In this document: piece after piece, positions 1 through 8,881 of the stretch | How the letters are laid out: every line of letters begins with the position of its first letter | Position numbering within the stretch: position 1 is the first letter of the stretch | NCBI GenBank assembly: GCA_965372405.1 | Contig: CBDVCE010000017.1 | Location: 5,315-69,314, forward strand | From: Sunxiuqinia sp965372405 | GTDB lineage: Bacteria; Bacteroidota; Bacteroidia; Bacteroidales; Prolixibacteraceae | DNA length: 64,000 nt | Direction: 5' to 3' | Made by a program: the position numbers and the translations under genes | The notes under the pieces: model-generated | Databases searched by the model: none | Told to the model about the DNA's origin: nothing | What the model saw: only the letters and a program-made list of their open reading frames with translations

Positions 1-1641
1 TTCCACACTTATGATTACGAAAGACACTTTTTTAGTTCTGTAAGACGTCTACTTGGCTACGAAATATCATTTAATCAAATACATACTGAAGATAGAATCG
101 TAATGGCTGATGCTTTTCCAATGGGAATTGATTATGAAAAATTCGCAGCCAAAGCACAAGAAATCGTACAGAAACCACCACAGGAAAAGTCTGATCTGCA
201 CAAAGAACTGGAAAAATACTTCCTGCTTTCTCCGAATCGCAAATTGATCCTTTCGATTGACCGTCTTGATTATACGAAAGGCATCCCAAATAGAATTAAA
301 GCTTTTGAGTCATTTTTGGAGAAATACCCTCAGTTCCAGAATGAAGTAACACTAGTCATGTTAGTAGTTCCATCACGTGATTCGGTAGAACAATACAAAC
401 TATTAAAAAGTGAAGTTGACGAATTGGTTGGTCGCATTAATGGCCGATTTGGTGGTGTAAACTACAACCCAATCTGGTATTTCTATCGCTCACTTCCTTT
501 TGAGAATCTTATTGAGTTGTACAGCACTTCAGATGTAGCACTTATAACTCCTGTTCGCGATGGAATGAATCTGGTTGCAAAAGAATATATCGCCTCCAGA
601 GTCAATAAGAGTGGAGTACTAATCATTAGTGAAATGGCCGGTGTTGCTCAGGAAATGGGCGAGGCGATTATTATTAATCCAAATAATGAGGATGAAATTG
701 CCGAAAGCATCTTACAAGCGCTAAACATGCCTATCGATGAGCAGCGTTCAAGAATGAACTTTCTGCAAAAACGAATTAAACGATACGATATTTTCAAATG
801 GTCAAGTGAATTTGTGAAGGCATTGAGAAAAATTGAAGGTATTCAGCACACTTTCCTTGCTAAACGTATCAGCCAATCAGTTCAGGATGGATTGGTTGAA
901 AAATTCTCAAATGCTAAAAAACGAGCCATCTTCCTTGATTACGATGGCACATTAGTAAACTTTAAAAATGACCCACAAGCTGCAAAACCCGATGCTGAAC
1001 TTCATAAATTAATTGCAGACTTAGCAAATGATGAGCAAAATACAGTAACTATCATTAGTGGTCGTGACCGTGAAACGCTACAAGGATGGCTTGGACAACA
1101 CAATGTCAATTTCATTGTAGAGCACGGTGTATGGCTCAAAAAGATAGGCGGAGACTGGCAAATGCTGGATAATATCAGCAGTAGTTGGAAGCCCGAGATT
1201 CGCCCACTTATGGAAAACTTTGTCGACCGTACACCCGGAACATTCATTGAAGAAAAGAATTACTCATTGGTATGGCACTATCGTAAATCAGAACCTGAAC
1301 AAGGCGAACTCCGTGCCAACGAATTGAAAGACGAACTTCGAAATATGATCGCCAATCACAACCTTGAAATCATGGAAGGAAATAAAGTGATAGAATTAAA
1401 AGCGGGAGGTATTAATAAGGGCATGGCAGCTACTCGTTTTCTTAAAGAAATGGAACACGATTGCATCGTAGCGATTGGTGATGATTGGACTGATGAATAT
1501 ATGTTCCGTGAATTACCTGAAGACTCAATAACCATTAAAGTTGGCCTGAAAAAAACAGCTGCCAATTATAAGCTTGAGTCAGTATCCGCAGTTCGGAAAT
1601 TATTGAAGGCTTTTGGAGAAAAAGAAACAGCCAAATCATAA
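1..1641 (+). CDS. Bifunctional trehalose-6-phosphate synthase/phosphatase, 5' truncated by window edge
   Basis: The reading frame is open from base 1, so the gene starts outside the window; the Met at 103 is internal. The N-terminal part is the C-terminal half of a GT20 trehalose-6-phosphate synthase, which joins UDP-glucose and glucose-6-phosphate. Visible family motifs include HTYDYERHF at the very start, SIDRLDYTKGIP and TPVRDGMNLVAKEY. From about nt 925 a HAD-type trehalose-6-phosphate phosphatase domain follows, with motif I DYDGTL, motif II IISGRD and motif IV IGDDWTDEYMF. Synthesis and dephosphorylation therefore sit in one cytoplasmic polypeptide, as in many Bacteroidota and in plants. 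The product trehalose is an osmoprotectant or storage sugar. Nothing truncates the 3' end. Confidence 0.95.
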   Translation, partial: FHTYDYERHFFSSVRRLLGYEISFNQIHTEDRIVMADAFPMGIDYEKFAAKAQEIVQKPPQEKSDLHKELEKYFLLSPNRKLILSIDRLDYTKGIPNRIKAFESFLEKYPQFQNEVTLVMLVVPSRDSVEQYKLLKSEVDELVGRINGRFGGVNYNPIWYFYRSLPFENLIELYSTSDVALITPVRDGMNLVAKEYIASRVNKSGVLIISEMAGVAQEMGEAIIINPNNEDEIAESILQALNMPIDEQRSRMNFLQKRIKRYDIFKWSSEFVKALRKIEGIQHTFLAKRISQSVQDGLVEKFSNAKKRAIFLDYDGTLVNFKNDPQAAKPDAELHKLIADLANDEQNTVTIISGRDRETLQGWLGQHNVNFIVEHGVWLKKIGGDWQMLDNISSSWKPEIRPLMENFVDRTPGTFIEEKNYSLVWHYRKSEPEQGELRANELKDELRNMIANHNLEIMEGNKVIELKAGGINKGMAATRFLKEMEHDCIVAIGDDWTDEYMFRELPEDSITIKVGLKKTAANYKLESVSAVRKLLKAFGEKETAKS

Positions 1642-1660
1642 TCTGCCAAAATATTATTTA

Positions 1661-1668
1661 TAGTTTTG
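1661..1668 (+). promoter_or_regulatory. Putative -7 box (TAnnTTTG type)
   Basis: TAGTTTTG fits the Bacteroidota -7 consensus and lies 18 bases before the ATG at 1687, in the gap after the trehalose gene. No TTG was seen at the expected -33 position, so support is weak. Confidence 0.35.
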
Positions 1669-1686
1669 AGTTTTCAATAAAAAACA

Positions 1687-2496
1687 ATGAAGCAGATCGT
1701 ATTTATATGCATTTTAATATGCACTGGTTTAATTTCTTTCTCTCAAGACAATTTAAACAGGACTGATGAGCAAGGCAAAAAACATGGTATTTGGAAAAAA
1801 TACCTTGACAATGGCAAACTCATTTACGAGGGAACTTTTATGAATGACAAGCCTGTTGGCTTATTTAGAAGATACCACTCGAGTGGAGCATTAAAGGCTA
1901 TTTTAAAATACGATGTATATTCCGACTCAACTGACGCTCAACTTTTTGATACCCGATCAAAGTTAATTGCCAAGGGTAAATATAGTGGAAAGATAAAAAT
2001 AGGAAATTGGCAGTATTATAAATCTGGTCTTTTGATTTCAAAGGAGCATTTTGTTAATGGGAAAAAGGATGGCCTAAGTAAGACATATTATCCTGATGGA
2101 AGACTTTTTGAAGAAGTGGAATGGAAATTCGGATTGAAAAATGGAATTTACCGTGCTTATTTTAAAAGTGGAAAACCTTATATGGAGTGCAAAATGGTTA
2201 ATAACCTACGCGATGGATTTTGTCTGATTTATTATCCTAATAATGAACTGGAGCTTGAAGCTTTTTACAATAAAAACCTTCGCCACAACCAATGGAAGTA
2301 CTTTTCTAAAAGCGGAGAACTTTCGCACGTCCTTGAATATGACATGGGCATATTGCTAAATCCTGAAGTATCGGATAGCATTCAGAACATCAATATGAAA
2401 CAGATGGAATTAAACAAAGGGAAATTACTTGATCCAGAGAAGTTTATGCAAGATCCATCGGAATACATGATGAAGAACAATATGTTTGGAAGATAA
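1687..2496 (+). CDS. Exported MORN-repeat/YwqK-like protein
   Basis: A 269-residue protein with a clear signal peptide (hydrophobic KQIVFICILICTGLISFSQ). The body is a run of MORN-variant repeats built on G-x-W/L-x-x-Y-x-x-[G/S]-x-L, for example HGIWKKYLDNGKL, NGIYRAYFKSGKP and HNQWKYFSKSGEL. Such repeats form stacked beta-hairpins. In databases the family often carries the label 'toxin-antitoxin system YwqK family antitoxin', but nothing here supports a toxin partner. It is probably periplasmic or surface exposed. Function unknown. The next gene starts 14 bases downstream and may be cotranscribed. Confidence 0.8.
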   Translation: MKQIVFICILICTGLISFSQDNLNRTDEQGKKHGIWKKYLDNGKLIYEGTFMNDKPVGLFRRYHSSGALKAILKYDVYSDSTDAQLFDTRSKLIAKGKYSGKIKIGNWQYYKSGLLISKEHFVNGKKDGLSKTYYPDGRLFEEVEWKFGLKNGIYRAYFKSGKPYMECKMVNNLRDGFCLIYYPNNELELEAFYNKNLRHNQWKYFSKSGELSHVLEYDMGILLNPEVSDSIQNINMKQMELNKGKLLDPEKFMQDPSEYMMKNNMFGR

Positions 2497-2510
2497 TCTG
2501 TAAAAACTTT

Positions 2511-4199
2511 ATGGTACTTTGGATGTACTATAAGAAAATAAACAGATTTATGTTCTGCAGAATAGCAATCATATTTACTTTACTTTTTGTACAATCTTAT
2601 TCTTACGCACAAATTGATATTGAGAATTACTACTGGATAAAATTCTCTGATAAAAACGGATCCGTATACACTATAAATCATCCTGAAGATTTTTTATCAG
2701 CTCGTGCCATTCAACGCCGCTCAGCTCAGGGGATTTCAATTAATGAACAGGATTTACCTGTATCTCAAACATACATTGACAGTATTTCAAAAAGGGACAT
2801 TCAAATTATTCACGCCTCAAAGTGGCTGAATGGTGCAACAGTAAAAACAACACAACCCAAGGTCGATCAACTGCTTCTCGACTTCAATTTTATAACAAAT
2901 ATAGAACTTACTAAACCTGGGATTCAGCTTAAATCTATTCAAGACAAATTTTCAGTTGAGAAATTGCAGACCGATATCGACACTGCATTTTATGGTTTAT
3001 CTGTTTATCAGGTTGGACAACTAAATGGACAATATCTGCACAATAATGATTTTTTAGGACAAGGAATGCATATTGCTGTTTTAGATGCCGGGTTTCTAAA
3101 AGTTGATGAACTATCTTCATTTTCAACACTGATTTCGGAGAACCGTATTCTTGAAACACGTGATTTTGTTGAACCGGGATCTAATGTTTTTGAGAAAGAT
3201 GATCATGGCATGAGCGTTCTTTCTACTATGGCTGGCGAACTTCCTGGTACTTTTATTGGCAGCGCACCAAAAGCCTATTATTATTTAATTCGTTCTGAAG
3301 ATGTCCGTTCAGAATACCTAATTGAAGAAGATAATTGGGTAGTTGCTGCCGAATATGCAGATAGCATCGGTGTCGACATTATCAACTCATCGCTTGGTTA
3401 TTCTGAATTTGACGATCCTTCAATGAATCACTCTTATTCTGAATTGGATGGAAATACTACACGAGTAACGAGAGCAGCAAATATTGCAGTTAAAAAAGGC
3501 ATGTTGGTATTTTCTAGTGTTGGCAATGAAGGAAACAATTCCTGGCAGTTTTTGGTTGCACCGTCAGATGGGGAATATGTGATTGGAGTTGGTGCAGTAA
3601 ACAGTGATGGAGAGTGGGCTCCTTTCAGCTCATATGGTCCAAATGCTTCTGGAGATATCAAACCAAATGTTTCCGCTGTTGGTTGGGGAGCTTTTATTCA
3701 ACGTGAGAATGATAATATTTCCTCCGCAAATGGCACTTCGTTTTCATCACCAATTATGGCTGGCATGGCTGCTTGTTTATGGCAAGCATTCCCCAAAGCA
3801 ACAAATCTTCAGATTAAAGATGCTATTGAAAAAAGTGCTTCTCAATACAACTTTCCAGATTTCCAATTAGGCTATGGCATTCCTAATTTTGAGCTTGCTG
3901 CTGAAATTCTTGACGATTTAAGACTGGACAACATCAATTCAGACAAATACTGGACTGTCTCTTCAAATCCTTTTACAGACGAAATTCAATTTATTCCGCA
4001 AAAGAAACAAATAGAAAATGATACCCGAATTATGCTTTTCTCTATAAATGGGCATAAAGTTTTTGACATTTTTTTTGCCATGGGCAGCCCATTAGTGTTC
4101 AGGAATCTTAGTAACTTGCCAAATGGAGTTTATGTTGCATTCATCGAATCTGCTGAAAAAAAAGAGGCACATAAACTAGTGAAAATTAGCTCAAATTAA
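2511..4199 (+). CDS. S8 subtilisin-like serine protease with T9SS-type C-terminal tail
   Basis: A secreted subtilase of 562 residues. The S8 triad is visible: Asp in IAVLDAGF (about residue 191), His in DDHGMS (about 230) and Ser in NGTSFSSP (about 409), with the oxyanion Asn in SVGNEGN. A region resembling inhibitor-I9 propeptide elements precedes the domain. The last about 80 residues (SSNPFTDEIQF onward, ending in KLVKISSN) look like a type A type IX secretion sorting domain, which would send the protease across the outer membrane. The ATG at 2511 gives a long N-region; an internal ATG at 2550 (MFCRIAII) would give a more standard signal peptide ending in SYAQ, so the start is uncertain. 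Confidence 0.9.
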   Translation: MVLWMYYKKINRFMFCRIAIIFTLLFVQSYSYAQIDIENYYWIKFSDKNGSVYTINHPEDFLSARAIQRRSAQGISINEQDLPVSQTYIDSISKRDIQIIHASKWLNGATVKTTQPKVDQLLLDFNFITNIELTKPGIQLKSIQDKFSVEKLQTDIDTAFYGLSVYQVGQLNGQYLHNNDFLGQGMHIAVLDAGFLKVDELSSFSTLISENRILETRDFVEPGSNVFEKDDHGMSVLSTMAGELPGTFIGSAPKAYYYLIRSEDVRSEYLIEEDNWVVAAEYADSIGVDIINSSLGYSEFDDPSMNHSYSELDGNTTRVTRAANIAVKKGMLVFSSVGNEGNNSWQFLVAPSDGEYVIGVGAVNSDGEWAPFSSYGPNASGDIKPNVSAVGWGAFIQRENDNISSANGTSFSSPIMAGMAACLWQAFPKATNLQIKDAIEKSASQYNFPDFQLGYGIPNFELAAEILDDLRLDNINSDKYWTVSSNPFTDEIQFIPQKKQIENDTRIMLFSINGHKVFDIFFAMGSPLVFRNLSNLPNGVYVAFIESAEKKEAHKLVKISSN

Positions 4200-4207
4200 T
4201 TATTAGA

Positions 4208-5647
4208 ATGGGTAACAACCAACTCTCACTTGCCGAATTAAATACGCTGATTGGGGAAACTATTGATGATACTTTCTCACAAATGCACTGGATAAGGGCT
4301 GAAATTAGTGAGTTTACGGTGAACCGTAATGGTCACTGCTATTTGGAATTGGTAGAGATTGATGAAGCGAGTAAGGAAATCATTGCAAGAGGGCGTGCCA
4401 CCATTTGGTCATACTCTTTTCGTATGTTAAAACCCTATTTTGAAACAACTACCGGACAATCTTTTACTGAAGGAATTAAAGTTTTGGTTCAGGCAAAAGT
4501 GGAGTATCATCCTGTTTACGGATTGAGCCTCAACATTCGGGATATTGACCCAACTTTCACTATGGGCGACATGGTCCGGAAACGTAGGGAGATCATTCTG
4601 CAATTAGAAGAAGATGGAATTTTAACAATGAACCAGGAATTGGAACTTCCATTGGTCCCTCAACGAATAGCGATTATCTCATCTCCAACGGCAGCAGGGC
4701 TTCAGGACTTTCTTGATCAGTTGGAAAACAATTCAAATCAGATTAAATTCTACACCCAATTATTTCCAGCAGTTATGCAGGGGAACGACTCTCCAGACTC
4801 AATTATGCAAGCCCTGGAGCGAGTCTTTCAATACGAAGATTTTTTCGATGTCGTTGTTATCATTCGTGGTGGTGGTGCTCAAATTGACCTGGCAAGTTTC
4901 GATCATTACGAATTGGCTTATCACATTACGCAATTCCCTATTCCAATACTTACAGGAATTGGACACGATAAAGATGAAACAGTTATTGATTTGGTTGCCC
5001 ACACGAAATTAAAGACACCTACAGCCGTTGCTGAATTCCTGATTAGTGGTGCTTTGGCTTTTGAGCAGGAATTACTTCAATTTGAAAATCGATTTATCGA
5101 CCTGGTACAAGAACGATTGAATAAAGAAAAATCATTCTTGCAAAATGCAGGTCAACAGTTATCAAACGGGGTTCGGCAGCTAATCCTTACTGAAGAAGGA
5201 GGATTTAATTTACGTAAACTGAGACTGGAGAAATCAATTCCTTCATTTATCAACCAAAAAGGAAACGAGTTTAAACGATTTCAACAACAATTGGAAAGAG
5301 GTGGATTAAACTATTTGAAAGAACAATCATTCATTCTAAATCAAAAAATATCAAGTTTAGACTTTTATACTCAGCGCCAATTCAGGATAATGAGAACAAA
5401 GCTTTTGCAAACAAAGCAAGAATTGAAGACCAGTTTAAAAAATGAATTCAAAATCAAAGAAAATAAACTTCAGAGTTATGAGGAGAAAGCTCGGCTGGTT
5501 GATCCGATGCAGGTCTTAAAACGGGGTTATAGTTTGACCTATAAAAATGGCAAGCTTATTAAATCAATTATCAAATTAAAAGAAGGCGATCAATTACAAA
5601 CACAGCTCGCCGATGGAAAAATTGAAAGTAAAATCATTAAAAAATAA
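4208..5647 (+). CDS. xseA: Exodeoxyribonuclease VII large subunit
   Basis: A 479-residue protein with the XseA layout. An N-terminal OB-fold nucleic-acid-binding region (IRAEISEFTVNRNGHCYLEL) is followed by the exonuclease VII catalytic domain with the conserved RIAIISSPTAAGLQDF, VVIIRGGGAQIDLASFD and GIGHDKDETVIDLVAH stretches. A long C-terminal coiled-coil segment follows, and the tail contains the typical VLKRGYSLT. With XseB it degrades single-stranded DNA to oligonucleotides in both directions. The small subunit starts 2 bases after this stop, so the two are certainly cotranscribed. The gene begins 8 bases after the protease gene. Confidence 0.97.
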   Translation: MGNNQLSLAELNTLIGETIDDTFSQMHWIRAEISEFTVNRNGHCYLELVEIDEASKEIIARGRATIWSYSFRMLKPYFETTTGQSFTEGIKVLVQAKVEYHPVYGLSLNIRDIDPTFTMGDMVRKRREIILQLEEDGILTMNQELELPLVPQRIAIISSPTAAGLQDFLDQLENNSNQIKFYTQLFPAVMQGNDSPDSIMQALERVFQYEDFFDVVVIIRGGGAQIDLASFDHYELAYHITQFPIPILTGIGHDKDETVIDLVAHTKLKTPTAVAEFLISGALAFEQELLQFENRFIDLVQERLNKEKSFLQNAGQQLSNGVRQLILTEEGGFNLRKLRLEKSIPSFINQKGNEFKRFQQQLERGGLNYLKEQSFILNQKISSLDFYTQRQFRIMRTKLLQTKQELKTSLKNEFKIKENKLQSYEEKARLVDPMQVLKRGYSLTYKNGKLIKSIIKLKEGDQLQTQLADGKIESKIIKK

Positions 5648-5649
5648 AT

Positions 5650-5850
5650 ATGGCAGCAAAAAAATTAACCTATCAGGAAGCAGTTAATGAGATTGATGAA
5701 ATCCTAAATAAAATTGAAAACGACGAACTAGATGTTGATGAACTTTCAACAAAAGTTAAAAGGGTATCAAGTCTTATTAAAATTTGCAAAGAAAAGCTTC
5801 ATAAAACTGAATCTGAAGTTGAAAATATTTTAAAAGAAATGGAAAATTAA
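5650..5850 (+). CDS. xseB: Exodeoxyribonuclease VII small subunit
   Basis: A 66-residue, highly charged helical protein of the usual XseB size, with the family pattern LTYQEAVNEIDEILNKIENDELDVDEL near the N-terminus (two motifs: Y-x-E-A and L-D-V-D-E-L). It binds the coiled coil of XseA to make active exonuclease VII. Its position 2 bases after xseA supports the assignment strongly. Confidence 0.95.
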   Translation: MAAKKLTYQEAVNEIDEILNKIENDELDVDELSTKVKRVSSLIKICKEKLHKTESEVENILKEMEN

Positions 5851-5897
5851 TCATCATTTATTCATCGCTATTTTTGACACACCAATTAACCTACATC

Positions 5898-6599
5898 ATG
5901 AAGAAATTTGTATTAATAGCATTGGCAATTCTATTGGCAACATCATCATTTTCACAAATGAAAAACAAAAAGTTTGTATCTAAAAAGGAACTTTCCTACT
6001 TAATTTATACTCCCGAGAAATACTCAAAAAGCGGAGAAGCCAGCCCCTTACTATTATTCTTACATGGTGCCGGTGAAAGAGGAAATGATTTAAATATGGT
6101 AAAAGCATGGGGGCCACCAAAAATTATTGAGAATGGAGGAAAACTTCCTTTTGTAGTTATTGCCCCTCAATGTCCTCAAAATCAGTTTTGGGATATATAT
6201 CTCTTAAAGAACCTGCTGGACGAGATCATTACAAAATACAACATTGACAACTCACGGGTTTATCTTACCGGGCTGAGCATGGGTGGTTTTGGCTCTTGGG
6301 CATTGGGCTCAATGTTTCCAGATTACTTTGCAGCAGTTGCTCCAATTTGTGGTGGTGGAGACCAATTTCTTGTTGCACGTTCTCTAAATAGCATGCCGCT
6401 CTGGGTTTTTCATGGTAAAAAAGATATGGCTGTTCCTGAAGAAGCTTCAGCCATTCTGGTAAAAGCTCTAAAAGATCAAGGAAGCTCTGTAAAATACACC
6501 GTACTCCCTGAAGGGGATCATGTTGCATCATGGGTTTATGCATACAATGAAGCAAACCTTTGGGATTGGTTTCTACAGCATAAAAAAGAAAAACGATAG
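5898..6599 (+). CDS. Exported alpha/beta hydrolase (dienelactone hydrolase/phospholipase-carboxylesterase type)
   Basis: A 233-residue protein with a signal peptide (KKFVLIALAILLATSSFSQ). The hydrolase core shows the oxyanion loop LFLHGAGERG, the nucleophile elbow GLSMGGFGSW, an acid in FHGKKDMAVP and the catalytic His in GDHVASW. The arrangement fits the esterase family often annotated as prolyl-oligopeptidase-like or polyhydroxybutyrate depolymerase-like. The substrate cannot be told from sequence; periplasmic ester cleavage is likely. The reading frame is open further upstream from a TTG at 5874, but the ATG at 5898 begins directly at the signal peptide and was chosen. Confidence 0.85.
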   Translation: MKKFVLIALAILLATSSFSQMKNKKFVSKKELSYLIYTPEKYSKSGEASPLLLFLHGAGERGNDLNMVKAWGPPKIIENGGKLPFVVIAPQCPQNQFWDIYLLKNLLDEIITKYNIDNSRVYLTGLSMGGFGSWALGSMFPDYFAAVAPICGGGDQFLVARSLNSMPLWVFHGKKDMAVPEEASAILVKALKDQGSSVKYTVLPEGDHVASWVYAYNEANLWDWFLQHKKEKR

Positions 6600-6683
6600 T
6601 ACATATTACATCTAATTTCACAATAAGTGTTAAAACAAGGGCCTGCAATACAGCCAGATGAGTAGAATCCAAAAATCTATTCT

Positions 6684-6691
6684 TACATTTG
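6684..6691 (+). promoter_or_regulatory. Putative -7 promoter box of guaC
   Basis: TACATTTG matches TAnnTTTG and ends 24 bases before the guaC ATG at 6716. It also argues against the upstream in-frame TTG at 6689, which lies inside this box. No convincing -33 TTG was found. Confidence 0.5.
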
Positions 6692-6715
6692 CAGGTAATC
6701 CAAAAAGAAATAGAA

Positions 6716-7756
6716 ATGAGAATTGAATACGACATTAAGTTGGGATTCAAGGACGTCATGTTCAGACCCAAACGTTCTAATCTGAAAAGCAGGTCACAGG
6801 TTAATTTAGAGCGTACATTTAAATTTATGCATACCGACATTGAGTGGACAGGCATACCAATTATGGCGGCAAACATGGACACTGTTGGAACTTTTGAGAT
6901 GGCTATAAAATTATCTGAGAAGAAAATATTTACGGCCATTCACAAACACTATACACTTGAGGAGTGGAATGATTTTCTGGCAAAGGCTCCGGAAGGAACT
7001 GAAAACTATATTTCGGTAAGCACCGGAACAGGTGAAAAAGATTTGGTAAAAGTCAAGGCGATATTCCAATCTAACCCTCGATTAAAGTTTATTTGTATTG
7101 ATGTTGCTAATGGCTACTCCGAGCATTTTGTAACATTTGTAAAAAAGGCACGACAAATGTTTCCTGATAAAGTTATTCTTGCAGGAAATGTTGTTACTGG
7201 CGAAATGGTTGAAGAATTGCTGCTGGCTGGTGCTGATGTTATTAAAGTTGGAATTGGTCCTGGCTCGGTTTGTACCACCCGTGTGAAAACGGGTGTTGGT
7301 TACCCTCAGCTTTCTGCAATTATTGAGTGTGCCGATGCAGCACATGGTTTAGGTGGACAAATTATTAGTGATGGTGGTTGTGCAATACCTGGCGATGTAT
7401 CTAAAGCTTTTGGCGCAGGAGCTGACTTTGTTATGCTTGGAGGCATGCTAGCCGGTCATGATGAAAGTGGCGGCAAACTCATTGAGCGTGATGGGAAAAA
7501 ATACAAGCAATTTTACGGAATGAGCTCATCAACAGCAATGGATAAACATGTTGGAGGTGTTGCTGAATATCGTGCCAGCGAAGGAAAAACTGTTGAAGTA
7601 GAATATCGTGGATCTGTTGAATCTACACTTAAAAATATCTTAGGCGGTGTAAGAAGTACTTGCACCTATGTTGGTGCTCAAAAGCTTAAAGAACTGTCAA
7701 AACGAACAACCTTTATCCGGGTTGCGGAGCAAGAAAACAGAGTTTATACGAAATAA
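6716..7756 (+). CDS. guaC: GMP reductase
   Basis: A 346-residue protein, essentially the length of E. coli GuaC (347). It carries the recognisable N-terminus MRIEYDIKLGFKDVMFRPKRS, the MAANMDTVGTF stretch and the catalytic-cysteine loop GIGPGSVCTTRVKTGVG. The IMPDH-type phosphate-binding region (ISDGGCAIPGDVSKAFGAGADFVMLGG) is present, and there is no CBS insert, which separates it from IMP dehydrogenase. It reduces GMP to IMP with NADPH for purine salvage in the cytoplasm. It appears monocistronic, ending in a hairpin shared with the convergent neighbour. Confidence 0.96.
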   Translation: MRIEYDIKLGFKDVMFRPKRSNLKSRSQVNLERTFKFMHTDIEWTGIPIMAANMDTVGTFEMAIKLSEKKIFTAIHKHYTLEEWNDFLAKAPEGTENYISVSTGTGEKDLVKVKAIFQSNPRLKFICIDVANGYSEHFVTFVKKARQMFPDKVILAGNVVTGEMVEELLLAGADVIKVGIGPGSVCTTRVKTGVGYPQLSAIIECADAAHGLGGQIISDGGCAIPGDVSKAFGAGADFVMLGGMLAGHDESGGKLIERDGKKYKQFYGMSSSTAMDKHVGGVAEYRASEGKTVEVEYRGSVESTLKNILGGVRSTCTYVGAQKLKELSKRTTFIRVAEQENRVYTK

Positions 7757-7771
7757 GCAAATATAATCTAT

Positions 7772-7800
7772 TCAGAGTTTCACGTCTTGTGGAGCTCTGA
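7772..7800. terminator. Intergenic hairpin between convergent genes
   Basis: A 12-base-pair stem (TCAGAGTTTCAC with GTGGAGCTCTGA, two G-U pairs) closes a 5-base loop in the gap between the convergent guaC and yciH-like genes. There is no long T-run on either side, so it may act as a weak bidirectional terminator or a 3'-end stabiliser. Confidence 0.5.
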
Positions 7801-7816
7801 TCATCTATACAAAACT

Positions 7817-8161
7817 CTAACCTCCAGATCGCTTAGCTTTGTAACCTTCTTTCTGAAGAAGCTGCATGACTTTATCTCTAAAATCTCCCTGTATCAGAAT
7901 TTCACCATCTTTTGATGATCCTCCAACCCCACATTTACTCTTCAATAATTTAGCAAGCTCTTTCAAGTCATCATTTGAACCAACAAAACCAGTAATTAGA
8001 GTAACAGCCTTACCTCTCCTATTCTTTTTATCCAGCATTACGCGCAAATCCTGCTGCTGTGAAGGAAGCGTTTCAGCCTTATCATTTGCATCATTCTCAT
8101 ATTGAAAATCGGATTTGGTTGAATACACAACCCCAAGTCGATCTTTCCAGTCTTGTGCCAT
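7817..8161 (-). CDS. SUI1/YciH-family translation initiation factor-like protein
   Basis: A 114-residue protein of the YciH/eIF1 (SUI1) family. The C-terminal half has the family's basic KKNRRGKAVTLITGFVG strand, LKELAKLLKSKCGVGGS and a final ILIQGDFRDKVMQLLQKEGY. Bacterial YciH is thought to act at the ribosome on initiation fidelity or inhibition under stress, but its exact role is unsettled. It is cytoplasmic. The gene stands alone, convergent with guaC. Confidence 0.93.
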   Translation of the reverse strand: MAQDWKDRLGVVYSTKSDFQYENDANDKAETLPSQQQDLRVMLDKKNRRGKAVTLITGFVGSNDDLKELAKLLKSKCGVGGSSKDGEILIQGDFRDKVMQLLQKEGYKAKRSGG

Positions 8162-8290
8162 TTAAATTGTATTTAGATCCCAAAGTTAATTGAAAAAGAT
8201 TCTATTCATCAACTTAAAAAAATTAGATTATTTTTGGCTGAACTTTTTTTGGAAAAACAGGTTTGCATAATAGACGAAAAGGAACGCACT

Positions 8291-8833
8291 ATGAAGAGTT
8301 TGATTGAAGTAAATTCAAAAGAGGACATTTTACCTGAGTATCGGAATACGCCGATTGGCTTATTATTAGAATATCATAATTTAAATCGTACATTTTGCCA
8401 ATATGAAACCCCTCAAATGCTTATTGGCATGTGTATGGACAATCGTAAAAACTTATGGATTCCTGAAAATTTTGCCTTTATCATTCGATCTGGTGGAGCC
8501 AATCTTTTCTATCATGAGTTTCAGGTTTCATACGCAATTTCAGTGGGTGATATCAATTACATTGCATTAATGGGTCACAACAAATGTGGCATGGTAGATA
8601 TTGAAAGCCGTAAGGATGAATTCATTGAAGGACTTGTCAGAAATGCGGGATGGGAAAAGGATACGGCTAAAATGCACTTTGAAAACCTCTCACCATTTTT
8701 TGAGATTGGTGATGAAAATGAATTTGTTGTATCAGAAGTTAAAAGACTTCAGAAACGATATCCAGAAGTTACAATTGCCCCTTTGCATTTCAATGTTGAC
8801 ACTGGGAAAATTTTGCAAATTGAAATGAAATAG
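8291..8833 (+). CDS. Beta-class carbonic anhydrase-like protein
   Basis: A 180-residue protein with the zinc ligands of beta-carbonic anhydrases: Cys and the Asp-Arg dyad in CMDNR (C-x-D-x-R) and His/Cys in GHNKCGM (H-x2-C-G). IIRSGGA lies in between. It would interconvert CO2 and bicarbonate in the cytoplasm. It is shorter than the classical about 220-residue enzymes, ending soon after the LHFNVDTGKILQI strand. The open frame extends upstream to a TTG at 8234, but the ATG at 8291 is a better start. The gene ends directly in a strong terminator. Confidence 0.82.
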   Translation: MKSLIEVNSKEDILPEYRNTPIGLLLEYHNLNRTFCQYETPQMLIGMCMDNRKNLWIPENFAFIIRSGGANLFYHEFQVSYAISVGDINYIALMGHNKCGMVDIESRKDEFIEGLVRNAGWEKDTAKMHFENLSPFFEIGDENEFVVSEVKRLQKRYPEVTIAPLHFNVDTGKILQIEMK

Positions 8834-8880
8834 CCCTTGGACATTTCTATCGCAAGGGCTATCTCTATTTTATTATTTCT
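8832..8880. terminator. Rho-independent terminator between convergent genes
   Basis: A perfect 8-base-pair stem, AGCCCTTG (8832-8839) with CAAGGGCT (8853-8860), starts within the carbonic anhydrase stop codon. It is followed on the plus strand by a T-rich stretch up to 8880. It serves the plus-strand gene and abuts the 3' end of the minus-strand receptor gene. Confidence 0.8.
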
Positions 8881-8881
8881 T

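Noticed and set aside
1687..2496. Antitoxin role for the YwqK-like protein
   Set aside because: The database label is common for MORN proteins, but this one has a signal peptide and no toxin neighbour.
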